Positions 8,519 through 19,005 of a stretch of 64,000 nt of DNA are shown here, piece after piece. Positions within the stretch are counted from its first letter, which is position 1. Each line of letters opens with the position of its first letter. The stretch is from Endozoicomonas sp. Mp262. Its GTDB lineage: Bacteria > Pseudomonadota > Gammaproteobacteria > Pseudomonadales > Endozoicomonadaceae. Location of the stretch: positions 257,501 through 321,500 of the forward strand of contig NZ_CP092489.1 of NCBI RefSeq assembly GCF_025643335.1, given 5' to 3'. The position numbers were made by a program, and so were the translations under genes. Under the pieces are notes generated by a model that worked only from the letters and a program-made list of their open reading frames with translations, was not told where the DNA came from and did no database searches.

Positions 8519-9322
8519 ATGAAAAAAAACACTCCGGTGGTATTTCTGCCAATTATTGCCGCCATCCTGGCTCTGGCCGGAGGGTGTGGCAAACAGGACA
8601 GTTCACCAACAACGCTAGTATCCAGCGACAAAAAGCATACACAAGAAGAAGCTTACGACTGCTCATCCCTTGACCGCAGCAATCCATTAAAACAAAGCTG
8701 GTGTGAAGCTCATGCAGCCTTTGACAAAAGGGAAGACCTTAAGATTGGCAGTGATGCTTTTAAACAATACCTTAGCGGATATCGACATGGTATCAATGAT
8801 GCCCGGCTTGCCCAATCAAGTCGTATCCCCAGGGTGCCCGATGCTTCCCGCAAGGAATCTTCCGAGGATGCCGGGTATCGCGATGGTTATCAGTCCGTCA
8901 TTACCCAGTTAGGGCTTCTTGAGTTTGATTGCGCCATCAGTGGCGAACCCAGTGAATACCGTGAACGCTGGTGTGAAGCTGCAGACTCTTACCGGCTGGC
9001 TGGCATCGGTGGAGACAACCCCTTCCTGAGAGGGCGGTATATCGATGGCTACATGGCTGGCGGCCGGGTAGCACTGACAGTACCCACTTCCATGGAGTCT
9101 TTTTTCAGCGGGGATACCCCAGAGGGCAAACAGCCTGCCATTGTCCAGCCTGAAGGTGCGCTTGAGGGAACAGAGCTGGCGTTTTACCGCGGGTTTGATG
9201 AAGGCTATAAGGCTATGATTGCCAGCATAAGAGAGTCCATCAACCAGGTTATGGAACAAATGCAGGCACCTAACAACATGCAGTTTCCAGATGGCATGTC
9301 GCCTCCTCCACCTGAGGAATAG
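8519..9322 (+). CDS. Putative lipoprotein of unknown function
   Basis: The 267-aa protein begins MKKNTPVVFLPIIAAILALA and ends its signal peptide at a lipobox-type LAGGC (cysteine about residue 24), so it is probably lipidated and membrane-anchored. RBS AAGGAGG precedes ATG 8519 by about five bases; a second ATG at 8515 is out of frame. The mature part has two similar halves: each contains a DCxxx...W-CEA stretch (SLDRSNPLKQSWCEA and AISGEPSEYRERWCEA) followed by an FxxGYxxG/YxDGYxxG motif. This suggests an internal duplication with paired cysteines. I do not recognise the family. The C-terminus is proline- and methionine-rich. Confidence 0.75.
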   Translation: MKKNTPVVFLPIIAAILALAGGCGKQDSSPTTLVSSDKKHTQEEAYDCSSLDRSNPLKQSWCEAHAAFDKREDLKIGSDAFKQYLSGYRHGINDARLAQSSRIPRVPDASRKESSEDAGYRDGYQSVITQLGLLEFDCAISGEPSEYRERWCEAADSYRLAGIGGDNPFLRGRYIDGYMAGGRVALTVPTSMESFFSGDTPEGKQPAIVQPEGALEGTELAFYRGFDEGYKAMIASIRESINQVMEQMQAPNNMQFPDGMSPPPPEE

Positions 9323-9507
9323 AAAACAGGGAATAGATAGCATGAAGGATCTCCTCTCTATTTCCCATTAACCGTCTCCATTGCCTCTATCCAAGGGGCA
9401 TTATCATGATGAACCAGCGATTCGTTAGTAAAATTTTATAGCCAGGAAATCATGGTTTAAAATAGTGAAAGGAGGAAGATAATAACAATCAATAGCAAGG
9501 GGTGACT

Positions 9508-9726
9508 ATGCCAAAAGCGGTCTTTTCCATCCACCTTAACTCAGAACAAGTACTTCAGTACTATAAAGGTCTAAAACAGCGGGTTCAGGTTACCACGACG
9601 GATGGGCAATCCATGAGCCTGCCCTATGATATTTTGCTTAACTTCGTCACCAGAGAGGGGATTTACGGAACCTTCGAAATCACCTATGGCAGTGATGGCA
9701 AACTGGGAGAGCTGAAAAGGCTATAA
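9508..9726 (+). CDS. DUF2835-family small protein
   Basis: The start is set at ATG 9508 (MPKAVFSIHLN) with an AAGGGG box at 9497-9502; an in-frame GTG at 9502 is less likely. The 72-aa protein has the features of DUF2835: an LNSEQVLQYYKG segment, a central SLPYDILLNFVT motif and the conserved GIYGTFEI...GKLGELKRL end. Family function is unknown. It is followed about 110 bp later by a strong hairpin terminator. Confidence 0.85.
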   Translation: MPKAVFSIHLNSEQVLQYYKGLKQRVQVTTTDGQSMSLPYDILLNFVTREGIYGTFEITYGSDGKLGELKRL

Positions 9727-9834
9727 TACCCATCTTTCTTTGCAAGGCGCCATTGGGAATTAAAAGATGAGACAGGGACAACCACTGAAGGAAACTGCGG
9801 CCTGTTCATCCTTGGAACAGCCTGCCGTACACTA

Positions 9835-9860
9835 CGGTTCCTTCGCAAGGAACCGTTTTT
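9835..9860 (+). terminator. Rho-independent terminator downstream of the DUF2835 gene
   Basis: Stem CGGTTCC / GGAACCG with a 7-nt loop TTCGCAA and a run of five T on the plus strand. Confidence 0.85.
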
Positions 9861-9883
9861 CCGGCTTACCATACTACCCGGCA

Positions 9884-10792
<909 letters not shown>

Positions 10793-10868
10793 TTAGGGAG
10801 ATAGGGAATCCTGGGTTCGTTCCCGAACTCTTGGGAATACCTACTTCGCCAAGCTATAACAGTTGGAG

Positions 10869-10950
10869 GTATCCGTATAGGCTGTCGCAAAAGAGTAAAA
10901 AGCCCTACTTTTTATCTACAAGGTTGGATTTCGCGACAGCCTCAGGATAC
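10869..10950. repeat. Hairpin repeat with AGGCTGTCGC / GCGACAGCCT arms
   Basis: The outer arms GTATCC / GGATAC and inner arms AGGCTGTCGC / GCGACAGCCT enclose about 40 bp. The same GTCGCAAAA...GCGACAGCC ends occur around the larger palindrome at 16541-16734, so this is a dispersed element. It fills the middle of the 10643-10978 gap, which otherwise shows no gene. Confidence 0.65.
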
Positions 10951-10978
10951 TGGGAATGATCCGAATAGCATATCCAGG

Positions 10979-12463
10979 TCAGGTCAAAAATTTAACCAGT
11001 AATTTTTTCAGGAAACTGTTATAGGGTGGATAGACCATTTTGGCTGAATTAGCGCGGCCTTTGGTTAACACTGATTTTGCCTTGCTAAACGTCATAAATC
11101 CTTCATGACCATGATAGTGCCCCATTCCCGAAGGCCCAATACCGCCAAAGGGCATATCATCAACAGCCACGTGCATAACAGTGTCATTAACCGCCACGCC
11201 TCCGGAGTGAGTCTCGGCAAGAACCCGTTCCTGCCTGGCCTTGTCAGAACCAAAGTAATACAGCGCTAATGGACGGGGTTTTGACCGGATATAATCAATA
11301 GCCTCACCCAAATCATCAATAGCAATAACCGGTAATAAAGGCCCAAAAATCTCTTCCTGCATGACAGTCATTTCATCGGTAGGGTTCAGGATAAGATGAG
11401 GAACCATACGACGACTGCCGTCATTAACCACCTCGTCGGAAACCGGACGAATATCAGCCCCCTTAGCCCGGGCATCCTCAAGGTGGGCCTGAAGCCTCTG
11501 ATATTGACGATCATTAATCACGGCAGAGTATTCATTATTACCACCAACCGAGGGATACATAGCCTTGAAGGCTTTTTGATAACCCTGAACAAATCCCTCA
11601 ATAGTATCTCTCTGAATCAACAGGTAGTCCGGTGCAATACACGTCTGCCCGGAGTTAATGGACTTGCCAAAGCAAATACGCTGGGCGGATTCCTCTACGG
11701 GGAAATCACTTTCCACAATAACAGGAGACTTACCTCCCAGTTCCAGGGTCACAGGGGTCAGATTTTTTGCTGCGGCCGCCATTACCTGCCGGCCCACCTG
11801 GGTAGACCCTGTAAATAGCAAATGATCGAAGGGAAGTGCAGTAAATGCCACCGCAACGTCGGCTTCACCGGTTACAACACTCACCTGGTCTTCAGGAAAG
11901 GTGTTTTGAATAATTTCGGCAAAAACGGCAGATGTCCCGGGTGTATACTCAGACATCTTAATCATGGCCCTATTACCCGCAGCCAGAGCGGTTACAAGAG
12001 GAACCGCACCCAGTTGTATCGGGTAATTCCAGGGTACTACAATACCAACCACACCCAGGGGCTGATAAACCACTTTGGCAGAGGCGGGCTGTAACTGAAA
12101 GCCCACATGCCGCTTGCTGGGGCGCATCCATTTGCGAAGATTACGGATACTGTACTTAATCGCTTCAAGTACAGGCATAAACTCCGCTAACAGGGTTTCA
12201 TTCCGGGCGCGTCCCCCAAAGTCTTCATGGATAGCATTGATCAGTGCTTCCTTATTATCAAGCAGTGCTTTTTGTAGCTTTTTCAACCGGGCAACCCGCT
12301 CCTCCCTCGATGGACACGGGTCTTTTAAAAATGCCTGCCGTTGTGAATCAAACAAGCCTTTCAGCTTCTCTTCCAACTGACTACCTGATGCCTCAGTGTG
12401 TATTAACGTCACTTTTGTCGCCACCGCCTGTTCACGCTGTGTCTCCAGAGCCGTATCACTCAT
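10979..12463 (-). CDS. Coniferyl-aldehyde-dehydrogenase-like NAD(P) aldehyde dehydrogenase
   Basis: This ALDH-superfamily protein (about 494 aa) oxidises an aldehyde to its acid. ATG 12463 (MSDTALETQRE) follows GAAGG closely and is preferred over TTG 12472. Visible landmarks are the cofactor-binding VVPWNYPIQLG, the GSTQVGRQVM turn, the glutamate motif LELGGKSP, the catalytic cysteine in SGQTCIAPDY and the EEIFGPLLP motif. The FGKxxNSGQTCIAPDY pattern and the C-terminal SKAKSVLTKGR are typical of the class-3/CalB group. Substrate is not provable from sequence: lipid-derived aldehydes are as likely as aromatic ones. It is probably transcribed alone. Confidence 0.88.
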   Translation of the reverse strand: MSDTALETQREQAVATKVTLIHTEASGSQLEEKLKGLFDSQRQAFLKDPCPSREERVARLKKLQKALLDNKEALINAIHEDFGGRARNETLLAEFMPVLEAIKYSIRNLRKWMRPSKRHVGFQLQPASAKVVYQPLGVVGIVVPWNYPIQLGAVPLVTALAAGNRAMIKMSEYTPGTSAVFAEIIQNTFPEDQVSVVTGEADVAVAFTALPFDHLLFTGSTQVGRQVMAAAAKNLTPVTLELGGKSPVIVESDFPVEESAQRICFGKSINSGQTCIAPDYLLIQRDTIEGFVQGYQKAFKAMYPSVGGNNEYSAVINDRQYQRLQAHLEDARAKGADIRPVSDEVVNDGSRRMVPHLILNPTDEMTVMQEEIFGPLLPVIAIDDLGEAIDYIRSKPRPLALYYFGSDKARQERVLAETHSGGVAVNDTVMHVAVDDMPFGGIGPSGMGHYHGHEGFMTFSKAKSVLTKGRANSAKMVYPPYNSFLKKLLVKFLT

Positions 12464-12715
12464 AACCTTCAACTGCCTTATTATTCTTGTTATTTTTTGC
12501 CATTAGAGTATTTACCCTAGATTAACAGTGAGTCAAATTTTTCTTAGAGACAGCTGCACTTATTGCTTGAATCCAGCATAGCGTGGCTTTAAAGACTATT
12601 TGCTTATTTCCCTTATTTGAGAGGGCAGGCTCCCAAGATGGAGTAAGGGAGCCCACATTTCGGATAACTCAGAGACTGTTGAGTTTACTGTTAGCCAGCT
12701 CTACATGCACGACCT

Positions 12716-13810
12716 TCAACAAACCCGGTCAGCCTTATAGTAAGCCTTTCCTGTATCAATACCGTTATCAAACTGTGTTTGTCCGGTACGATCAGAGCGA
12801 GCCATATTTTCCAGCTTCGCGGCAGTTTCTGCAGGTAATAAGTGGTCAACAGCCGCCTTTTCTTCCAGCAATTCCTGCTCGGTTTTTTTCATCATCTGCT
12901 CACCGTATTTATTCACTGGCAGATTCTGGACAATCTGATAGCTGCCAAATTCACAGATAACCGGGAAGGAATAATAAATGCCTTTAGCCACTCCGTAGCT
13001 GCCATCAGAAATGATCCCCATACTGACCACAGTACCCTCACTACCCAAAGCCCAGTCATGCATGTGATCAAGGGCAGCCTGGGCGGCAGACGCTGCACTG
13101 GACATACCCCTGGCTTCAATAATTTCAGCACCGCGCTTCTGAATACGGGGCGTGTATTCATCCTTGTACCACTGGGGGTCAATCTGATCGATAACAGGCT
13201 CTTCACCCAAAACACGGGCATGATGAAGATCCGGATACATGGTGGGTGAGTGGTTACCCCAGATACATACCCCATCAATATCTGACGGGTTAACGCCCAG
13301 TTTATTGCCCAGGATGCCCTTGGCTCGATTATGATCCAGGCGGGTCATGGCACAAAACTGGGCCGGGCTAAGATCAGGCGCATTACGAGCCAGGATCAGG
13401 CAGTTGGTATTGGCCGGGTTACCCACCACCAGTGCTTTGACATCCCGGTTAGCCACTTCATTCAGAGCCTTACCCTGCTCTGCAAAAATTTTGGCATTGG
13501 CTTCCAGCAGGTCCGCCCGCTCCATCCCTTTAGTACGGGGACGGGCACCCACCAGCAAAGCATAGTGAACCCCTTTAAACCCTTCAAAGGGGCTATCGTG
13601 CAAGGATATACCGTGAACCAGGGGAAATGCGCAGTCTTCCAGCTCCATGGCTACGCCTCGAAGTTTATCCATGGCCTGGGGTATTTCCACCAGTTGAAGG
13701 ATCACCGGTTGATCAGTACCCAGCATCTCACCGGCAGCAATCTTGAACAGCAGTGAATAGCTAATATTGCCTGCTGCACCAGTCACGGCGATACGGACAG
13801 GTTGTTTCAT
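12716..13810 (-). CDS. mdh: NAD-dependent malate dehydrogenase with C-terminal extension
   Basis: The enzyme interconverts malate and oxaloacetate in the TCA cycle. The N-terminus [20 protein letters not shown] holds the Rossmann glycine motif. Substrate arginines are visible in [15 protein letters not shown] and [10 protein letters not shown], and the catalytic histidine in [22 protein letters not shown] precedes ATG 13810. The cytosolic-type family is normally near 327 aa; here it is 364 aa, with an extra tail of roughly 36 residues ([20 protein letters not shown] onward). The tail is open and could be native or added by a shift near the end; its role is unknown. Confidence 0.95.
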   Translation of the reverse strand: MKQPVRIAVTGAAGNISYSLLFKIAAGEMLGTDQPVILQLVEIPQAMDKLRGVAMELEDCAFPLVHGISLHDSPFEGFKGVHYALLVGARPRTKGMERADLLEANAKIFAEQGKALNEVANRDVKALVVGNPANTNCLILARNAPDLSPAQFCAMTRLDHNRAKGILGNKLGVNPSDIDGVCIWGNHSPTMYPDLHHARVLGEEPVIDQIDPQWYKDEYTPRIQKRGAEIIEARGMSSAASAAQAALDHMHDWALGSEGTVVSMGIISDGSYGVAKGIYYSFPVICEFGSYQIVQNLPVNKYGEQMMKKTEQELLEEKAAVDHLLPAETAAKLENMARSDRTGQTQFDNGIDTGKAYYKADRVC

Positions 13811-13955
13811 GGAACCGCTCCTTATTAAAGTTTTGGGCTCTAACCGGATATCCGGCTGTTATTATTTTATAGGCGGTGGACAGGTTAACCAGTCAAGCCA
13901 ATGAAGTCCACCGACCAACTCAATCAAGGACAGCTTTCCGAAACACCACCCACTG

Positions 13956-14564
13956 TCACTGAGTAGTCCAAAGACTGTATCGAACCTGTCCAGCCACCTT
14001 CTCCTTAAACTGACACCAGTCTTGAGGGAGGGCATCCAGGGATAACTCCTTTTCCACTTCAATATAAATAATGGTTTCATTATTAAGGTAGCCATTTTCC
14101 TGCAACAAATCACAGGTTTGGTTAAGCAGCCCTTTTCTAAAGGGTGGATCCAGAAAGATGATATCAAAGGACTGACTCGCCCGCTGTGACAGCCAGCTTA
14201 AACTATCCGTATTCATTACCTGACCATGACTGGCTGATAGCAGTGCCAGATTGTCAATCAGTACCCGGGCCGCAGAAGGGGCTTTCTCAATCATTACCGC
14301 CTCTTTGGCACCCCGGGACAAGGCTTCCAGTGAAAGGGCTCCTGTACCACTAAAACAATCCAAAACCCTGGCGCCAGGGATATAAGGAGCCAGCCAGTTA
14401 AAAACAGTCTCCCTGACCCGGTCGGAGGTTGGCCGCAAACCTTCAATGTCAGCAACAGGAAGCTTTCTCCCCCGCCACTCCCCCCCAATGATTCTTAACT
14501 GCCCACAGCCACCATGGCGAGTATTGGTTTTACGACGCATTAGAGGTATCCAGGATAAAAGCAT
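13956..14564 (-). CDS. rsmD: 16S rRNA (guanine-966-N2)-methyltransferase RsmD
   Basis: RsmD methylates G966 of 16S rRNA in the 30S subunit using S-adenosylmethionine. Landmarks: LRIIGGEWRGRKLPV, RPTSDRVRETVFNWL, the SAM motif VLDCFSGTGALSLEAL, and the catalytic DPPF in IIFLDPPFRKGLL. The first ATG at 14564 gives 202 aa, but ATG 14540 (MRRKTNTRHGG) is equally plausible. In many relatives rsmD sits beside ftsY or coaD; here it lies between mdh and a deformylase, so the cluster is rearranged. Confidence 0.93.
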   Translation of the reverse strand: MLLSWIPLMRRKTNTRHGGCGQLRIIGGEWRGRKLPVADIEGLRPTSDRVRETVFNWLAPYIPGARVLDCFSGTGALSLEALSRGAKEAVMIEKAPSAARVLIDNLALLSASHGQVMNTDSLSWLSQRASQSFDIIFLDPPFRKGLLNQTCDLLQENGYLNNETIIYIEVEKELSLDALPQDWCQFKEKVAGQVRYSLWTTQ

Positions 14565-14628
14565 TGGATTATGCCGGATGACTCATTATTCATCAAAGCT
14601 TGATGTTAAGGCCTGGTATAATTGATCG

Positions 14629-15369
14629 TCAGTGTACATTTTCATTTTTTATATTTTTTTCATTATTTTGGTTTTTATCCTTCGCCAGCTTTTCACGCAA
14701 CAGGGCTTCCAGCTTCCGCCGTTCTTCCATAACCTGCGACTGTAGCATAAGGCCATGCAGTTCCGGATCATTTTTATCTTTAAGCCGATCAATATACAAA
14801 ATACCGTTCAGATGGTCGGTTTCATGCTGAAAAACCTGGGCAAATAAACCGGTTGCCTTTCCCTCAACCCGCTTGCCTTCCAGGGTATAGTAACGGTAAT
14901 TGATTGAGGGGTATCTCGGCACACACTTGCTATAGAAATGGGGTACAGAAAAACAGCCTTCCGGCATTAACACTTTTTTATCTTCGGTGGGCGTATACTC
15001 AGGGTTTACTACCACAGTCCAGGGTATACTTCGCTGTCCAGGAGTTGCCGGTACCTGAAATACAAACACCCGTTCACTAATACCAATCTGGGGCGCAGCC
15101 AGCCCCACTGCATCGGTTCCCGTTTTTGCACTAACCAACAGTTTATTAGCAGTATCCCTGGTTTCTTTCGCAAGGGGGTCAACGGGTTCCGCTTTTTTTC
15201 TTAACAGCGGTCCGATATAAGCTGTTTCATTAATGTAAATGGTTTGTAATGAGTGATATTCTACGTCCTCTCCATCTCCATAAGAAAAATCTGTCATAAC
15301 AGCTGCGGGAATAATTAAACTGTACAGACATGATTTAATTATTACCCGCCTTATTTTATAACCCAGCAT
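14629..15369 (-). CDS. Peptide deformylase-family protein with hydrophobic N-terminus
   Basis: Peptide deformylases are Fe/Zn enzymes that remove the formyl group from nascent N-formylmethionine. The three motifs are present: GLAAPQIG, EGCFSVP (usual EGCLS) and QHETDHLNG with the HExxH-type metal ligands, so activity is plausible. Unusual points: the protein is 246 aa (typical 170), starts with a basic then hydrophobic segment (KIRRVIIKSCLYSLIIPAAV) resembling a signal or anchor, and ends in a charged coiled-coil-like tail. It is not beside fmt, so it is likely an accessory paralogue. RBS GAAAGG lies upstream of ATG 15369. Confidence 0.85.
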   Translation of the reverse strand: MLGYKIRRVIIKSCLYSLIIPAAVMTDFSYGDGEDVEYHSLQTIYINETAYIGPLLRKKAEPVDPLAKETRDTANKLLVSAKTGTDAVGLAAPQIGISERVFVFQVPATPGQRSIPWTVVVNPEYTPTEDKKVLMPEGCFSVPHFYSKCVPRYPSINYRYYTLEGKRVEGKATGLFAQVFQHETDHLNGILYIDRLKDKNDPELHGLMLQSQVMEERRKLEALLREKLAKDKNQNNEKNIKNENVH

Positions 15370-15614
15370 TATATAAACTACCTTTCCCAGCTACCCCATC
15401 AGACATATTTATTATTTAAAGTAGATAATAAAAACAGAAATAGAGAATATAGCAAACATCTGATTAAATCTTAGAATTTTATTAACTGTCCAGCTTTTCA
15501 ATTAGGAAAACCCATACATTCTCCCCCTTGCATTTCACTACGCCTATTGATAAAAACTACAGCGTCAGTCTATTTATATTTTTGCAGTCATTCTGGGAGT
15601 TTTAATAGAAGACA

Positions 15615-16505
15615 ATGAACGAAAATAATGCAGTAGAAAACGTAACTAATGGGGCTGTGCATTGGTTTGTCAGTCATCAGGAACTATTAATTCGCTACAG
15701 CGAGGGTATTATTACTGCGATTCTGATCCTGATTGTCGGTAACTGGGTCGCAAAAAAAATTGCCCGATCTGTGGGCAGGCTTATGCAGAAAAAACAACTT
15801 GATGGCACCGTCGTTGATTTTGTTCAACATCTGTTACGTTATATCTTGCTTCTTATCGTACTGATTGCAGCGCTGGGCCGTATAGGTGTGGAAACCGCCT
15901 CCATCGTTGCTGTTGTGGGTGCTGCGGGTCTGGCCATTGGTCTGGCGCTACAGGGATCACTATCCAACTTTGCAGCAGGCGTATTGATTGTGACATTCCG
16001 CCCATTCAAGTCCGGTGACTATGTTGATATTGGCGGCGTAGCCGGTTCAGTAACATCCATCCAGATATTTTCTACGGTGCTGACAACCCCTGACAATAAA
16101 ATGGTTGTTGTGCCGAACGGCACTGTAATCTCAAGCCCTATAACCAACTACTCTAAATATGACACCCGTCGTATCGATTATGTTATTGGCGTTTCCTATA
16201 ATGCAGATCTGCAAAAAACAAAGACCACTTTAACCCGGGCCGTTAAAGCTGATTCCCGTGTTCTTAAAGAGCCAGGGGTTACTGTTGGTGTCCACGCCCT
16301 GGCCGACTCATCAGTAAATTTTGTAGTACGTCCCTGGGTAAAAACCAGCGATTACTGGGATGTCTATTTCGATTTACTTCAGGCCATCAAGGAAGAACTG
16401 GATAAAGAGGGTATTGAAATACCCTTCCCACAGATGGATGTTCACTTCAATTCTTCAACGGCCGTTGCACCTACTTCTAAGGTTGAAATGCGAAATATTG
16501 CTTAA
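15615..16505 (+). CDS. mscS: Small-conductance mechanosensitive channel MscS
   Basis: MscS is an inner-membrane channel that opens under tension to release solutes on hypo-osmotic shock. The 296-aa protein aligns end to end with E. coli MscS. The pore helix TM3 reads GAAGLAIGLALQGSLSNFAA with its Gly/Ala packing pattern, and the family loop RPFKSGDYVDIGGVAG follows. Next comes the beta domain (VVVPNGTVISSPITNYSK), and the protein ends in the alpha/beta cage with FPQMDVHF. Three membrane segments lie at about 28-48, 68-88 and 97-125. It stands alone in the plus direction. Confidence 0.95.
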   Translation: MNENNAVENVTNGAVHWFVSHQELLIRYSEGIITAILILIVGNWVAKKIARSVGRLMQKKQLDGTVVDFVQHLLRYILLLIVLIAALGRIGVETASIVAVVGAAGLAIGLALQGSLSNFAAGVLIVTFRPFKSGDYVDIGGVAGSVTSIQIFSTVLTTPDNKMVVVPNGTVISSPITNYSKYDTRRIDYVIGVSYNADLQKTKTTLTRAVKADSRVLKEPGVTVGVHALADSSVNFVVRPWVKTSDYWDVYFDLLQAIKEELDKEGIEIPFPQMDVHFNSSTAVAPTSKVEMRNIA

Positions 16506-16592
16506 ACAAGCTAAGCGTCTCGCTCCCAGCGTCCCGAGAGTGTCGCAAAACTAAATGCAGCGTGAACAAAACGAGATTGATTCTCTTTTTTT

Positions 16593-16710
16593 TAACCACA
16601 GCACCCTAAAGGGCATAATAAAGACACGGAGGCACAGAGTTTTTATATCTTTAAACTATAAATCTCCGTGCCTTTCTGTCTTTATTATGCCCTTTAGGGT
16701 GCCGTGGTTA
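16593..16710. repeat. Long palindrome with 34-bp arms, nested in a GTCGC-ended repeat (16541-16734)
   Basis: The arms at 16593-16626 and 16677-16710 are inverted repeats of 34 bp with one mismatch (core CACCCTAAAGGGCATAATAA), followed inward by a partly paired CGGAGGCAC / GTGCC region. Outside the arms, TGTCGCAAAA (16541) and TTTTGCGACAGCC (16722-16734) form a second inverted pair, as in the 10869-10950 repeat. Together with the IS start at 16831 this fills the 16506-16830 gap, in which no gene is seen. Confidence 0.75.
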
Positions 16711-16830
16711 ATAAAAATAACTTTTGCGACAGCCTAAATGCATACGAATGTTTCAACCTACCCAATAGCTGTATGAGCTGTATGGATATTCACACGTCCC
16801 TGCACTAAGAAGGCACAAAGGGATAACCAA

Positions 16831-18475
16831 CAGCTATTCCCGTGACATCAATTAAATCACTGCAACAGCAAGGCTTACAGTAAATTCCAAATGGAGTGAT
16901 TTCGCACAAAATAACGTCTACTTTTGATAGGGATACTTTATCAATGGCTGTCTCTCATGGCTTATCCATTCCAAAAAAGTCGTAAGCATCTTTGTGCAAA
17001 CAGTTTAATTACTACGATTTCTGAAAGTTATGAGCAAATTCCAGATGTCCGACCAAACAAGGATTCCAGAAAAATAACAATACATGATGCCTCCATGTCC
17101 GCTTTTGCCATGATGCATCTCAAGTACCCATCGCTCCTCTCGTTTGAGCGTGATAAAACAGAGCAAGAAGTAAGGCATAACCTTGAGCACCTGTATCAGA
17201 TAAAAAAACGTGCTCCCTGTGATACCAGTATGCGGGAAATCCTGGATCCAATAGATCCCGTAGAGTTCAAAAAGCCTTTTAAGACATTGCTGTCTAACGT
17301 CCAAAGGGGCGGATTACTGAAGGCATTCGAATTTCACTGCGGGAACTTGAAAAATCACTACTTGCTCCCGATCGATGGAACTGGGCTATTTTACTCCTGC
17401 AATAATAAAAAACCTTGTCAGGAGTGCTGTACTAAAAATAAGGGAAAGGCCAACGAAGCTCACTACCACCAGTTAATGGCAGCATGCATTGCTCACCCGG
17501 ATCAAAAAACAGTCTTGCCATTGGCACCGGAAGCCATAGTTTGCCAGGACGGTTCGACCAAAAATGACTGTGAAAAAAATGCCATTAAACGGTTGTTTGC
17601 CACCATACGAGAGCATCACCCACGTCTAAAGTTCGTTATTCTTCTGGACAGTCTTTATGCTGACAACCCCACTGTCCAACTGATTAAGAGTTATGGCTGG
17701 CATTACATCATTGTCGCGAAAGATGGCAACCATGCCTCGCTGGTTGAAGCGATGGATGAGCTGGATAAAGAAGGAAAAGTTCACCGTGCTGAAAAAGTTA
17801 ATGAAGAGACTGGAATTAAGTGGTGGTTTCGCTATGCCAATGACGTCAGGCTGAACAAGGCAAAATATGCAGAACAGGTTAATGTGCTTGATTTTGTCGA
17901 AACCGATAAAAAAGGTAAACAGCATATCTGGTGCTGGGTGACTGATATTCCGCTTAACGAAGAAACCATAGAACCCGTCATGAAAGGAGGGCGCTGCCGA
18001 TGGCATATTGAGAACCAGACGTTTAACACCCTGAAAAATCAAGGCTACGATCTCGAACATAACTACGGTCACGGTGAGAAGCACTTAGCCACAAATCTGG
18101 CCTATCTGACGATGCTTGCTTTTCTCGTAGATCAAATACAGGAACTGTGCTGTCCCCAGTTTCAGGAAGCTTTAAGAACCCGCTCAAAAGGAGTCCGTAT
18201 AGCATTATGGAAATGGATACAGGGCTATTTTTTGCATTGGCTGATAAAAACGTGGGAGGGGCTTTTTTACACAGTAACTCATGGTATTGAAGAGAAAAGG
18301 GTGATTCCATTCGATACATCATAACCGGCCATATCGTAGCTACGTTCAGGGGTGACATTTTTTCTTTAAAGCTCCGCTTTGTTAATTGGCGGCTCAGTTT
18401 TGATCGGCTTCATTATTTTTGCTGCCTTATTGTCAATACCAACGATCATCGACGTTCATCATGCGGGAATAGCTG
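16831..18475 (+). mobile_element. 1645-bp insertion sequence, copy 1, with 9-bp target duplication
   Basis: Ends CAGCTATTCCCG and CGGGAATAGCTG are perfect 12-bp inverted repeats. The target duplication GATAACCAA lies at 16822-16830 and 18476-18484. An apparently identical copy lies in reverse at 28708-30352; the encoded proteins are identical over 466 aa. It landed between genes. Confidence 0.93.
16957..18324 (+). CDS. DDE transposase of the 1645-bp IS (copy 1)
   Basis: The frame opens at TTG 16924; ATG 16957 (MAYPFQKSRKH) is the first ATG and is taken as the likely start. Acidic catalytic candidates lie in LLPIDGTGLFYS, in ILLDSLYADNPT and in a C-terminal GGRCRWHIENQTFNTLKN block where W-HIEN-TFN-K is the usual last-glutamate region of IS4-like DDE enzymes. 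A cysteine cluster (CNNKKPCQECC) just after the first aspartate may bind metal. The family is IS4-like or one of the unassigned ISNCY groups; I cannot place it more finely. Confidence 0.88.
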   Translation: MAYPFQKSRKHLCANSLITTISESYEQIPDVRPNKDSRKITIHDASMSAFAMMHLKYPSLLSFERDKTEQEVRHNLEHLYQIKKRAPCDTSMREILDPIDPVEFKKPFKTLLSNVQRGGLLKAFEFHCGNLKNHYLLPIDGTGLFYSCNNKKPCQECCTKNKGKANEAHYHQLMAACIAHPDQKTVLPLAPEAIVCQDGSTKNDCEKNAIKRLFATIREHHPRLKFVILLDSLYADNPTVQLIKSYGWHYIIVAKDGNHASLVEAMDELDKEGKVHRAEKVNEETGIKWWFRYANDVRLNKAKYAEQVNVLDFVETDKKGKQHIWCWVTDIPLNEETIEPVMKGGRCRWHIENQTFNTLKNQGYDLEHNYGHGEKHLATNLAYLTMLAFLVDQIQELCCPQFQEALRTRSKGVRIALWKWIQGYFLHWLIKTWEGLFYTVTHGIEEKRVIPFDTS

Positions 18476-19005
18476 GATAACCAATGCTCATAAAAATTAG
18501 AATACTTTAACCTTATATTGCATGCATCAATAGATCCACACTCCAGTCTCTGTATAATCGCCTCCTTTTTAATTGTGGGACTTTTCTAACATTGTAATAA
18601 TACACGACATTAATCACTCATGATGGAGTTGAATTTTGGCAGTCACACTAGACAATCAGGCACAGGCTGCAAAGTTTCTTTATCGGGCTACCTTTGGCCC
18701 AAAAGGTAGTGATGTAGCTGACCTGCTTGAGACTGGAGTAGACAACTGGTTAGAACAACAATTCAATATCCCCCCTCAACTACACCTGAATCTGGCAAGA
18801 GAATATGCAAAAGTAAATAACACGGTTACCAATAAACAGTCCAGAAGAGGAGCCTGGTGGTATCGTACCCTTTATGCTGAGGACCAGTTAAGACAAAGGG
18901 TTGCCTATGCACTTAGTGAAATTTTTGTCCTCTCAACCTTCAACGGAGGACCCAGAGATGATGAAGCGCTCATTGCCTATTACGACCTCTTGCTAAACCA
19001 TGCCT

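Noticed and set aside
13862-14167. 101-aa open frame on the minus strand overlapping rsmD
   Set aside because: It overlaps the well-supported rsmD frame and has no recognisable content.
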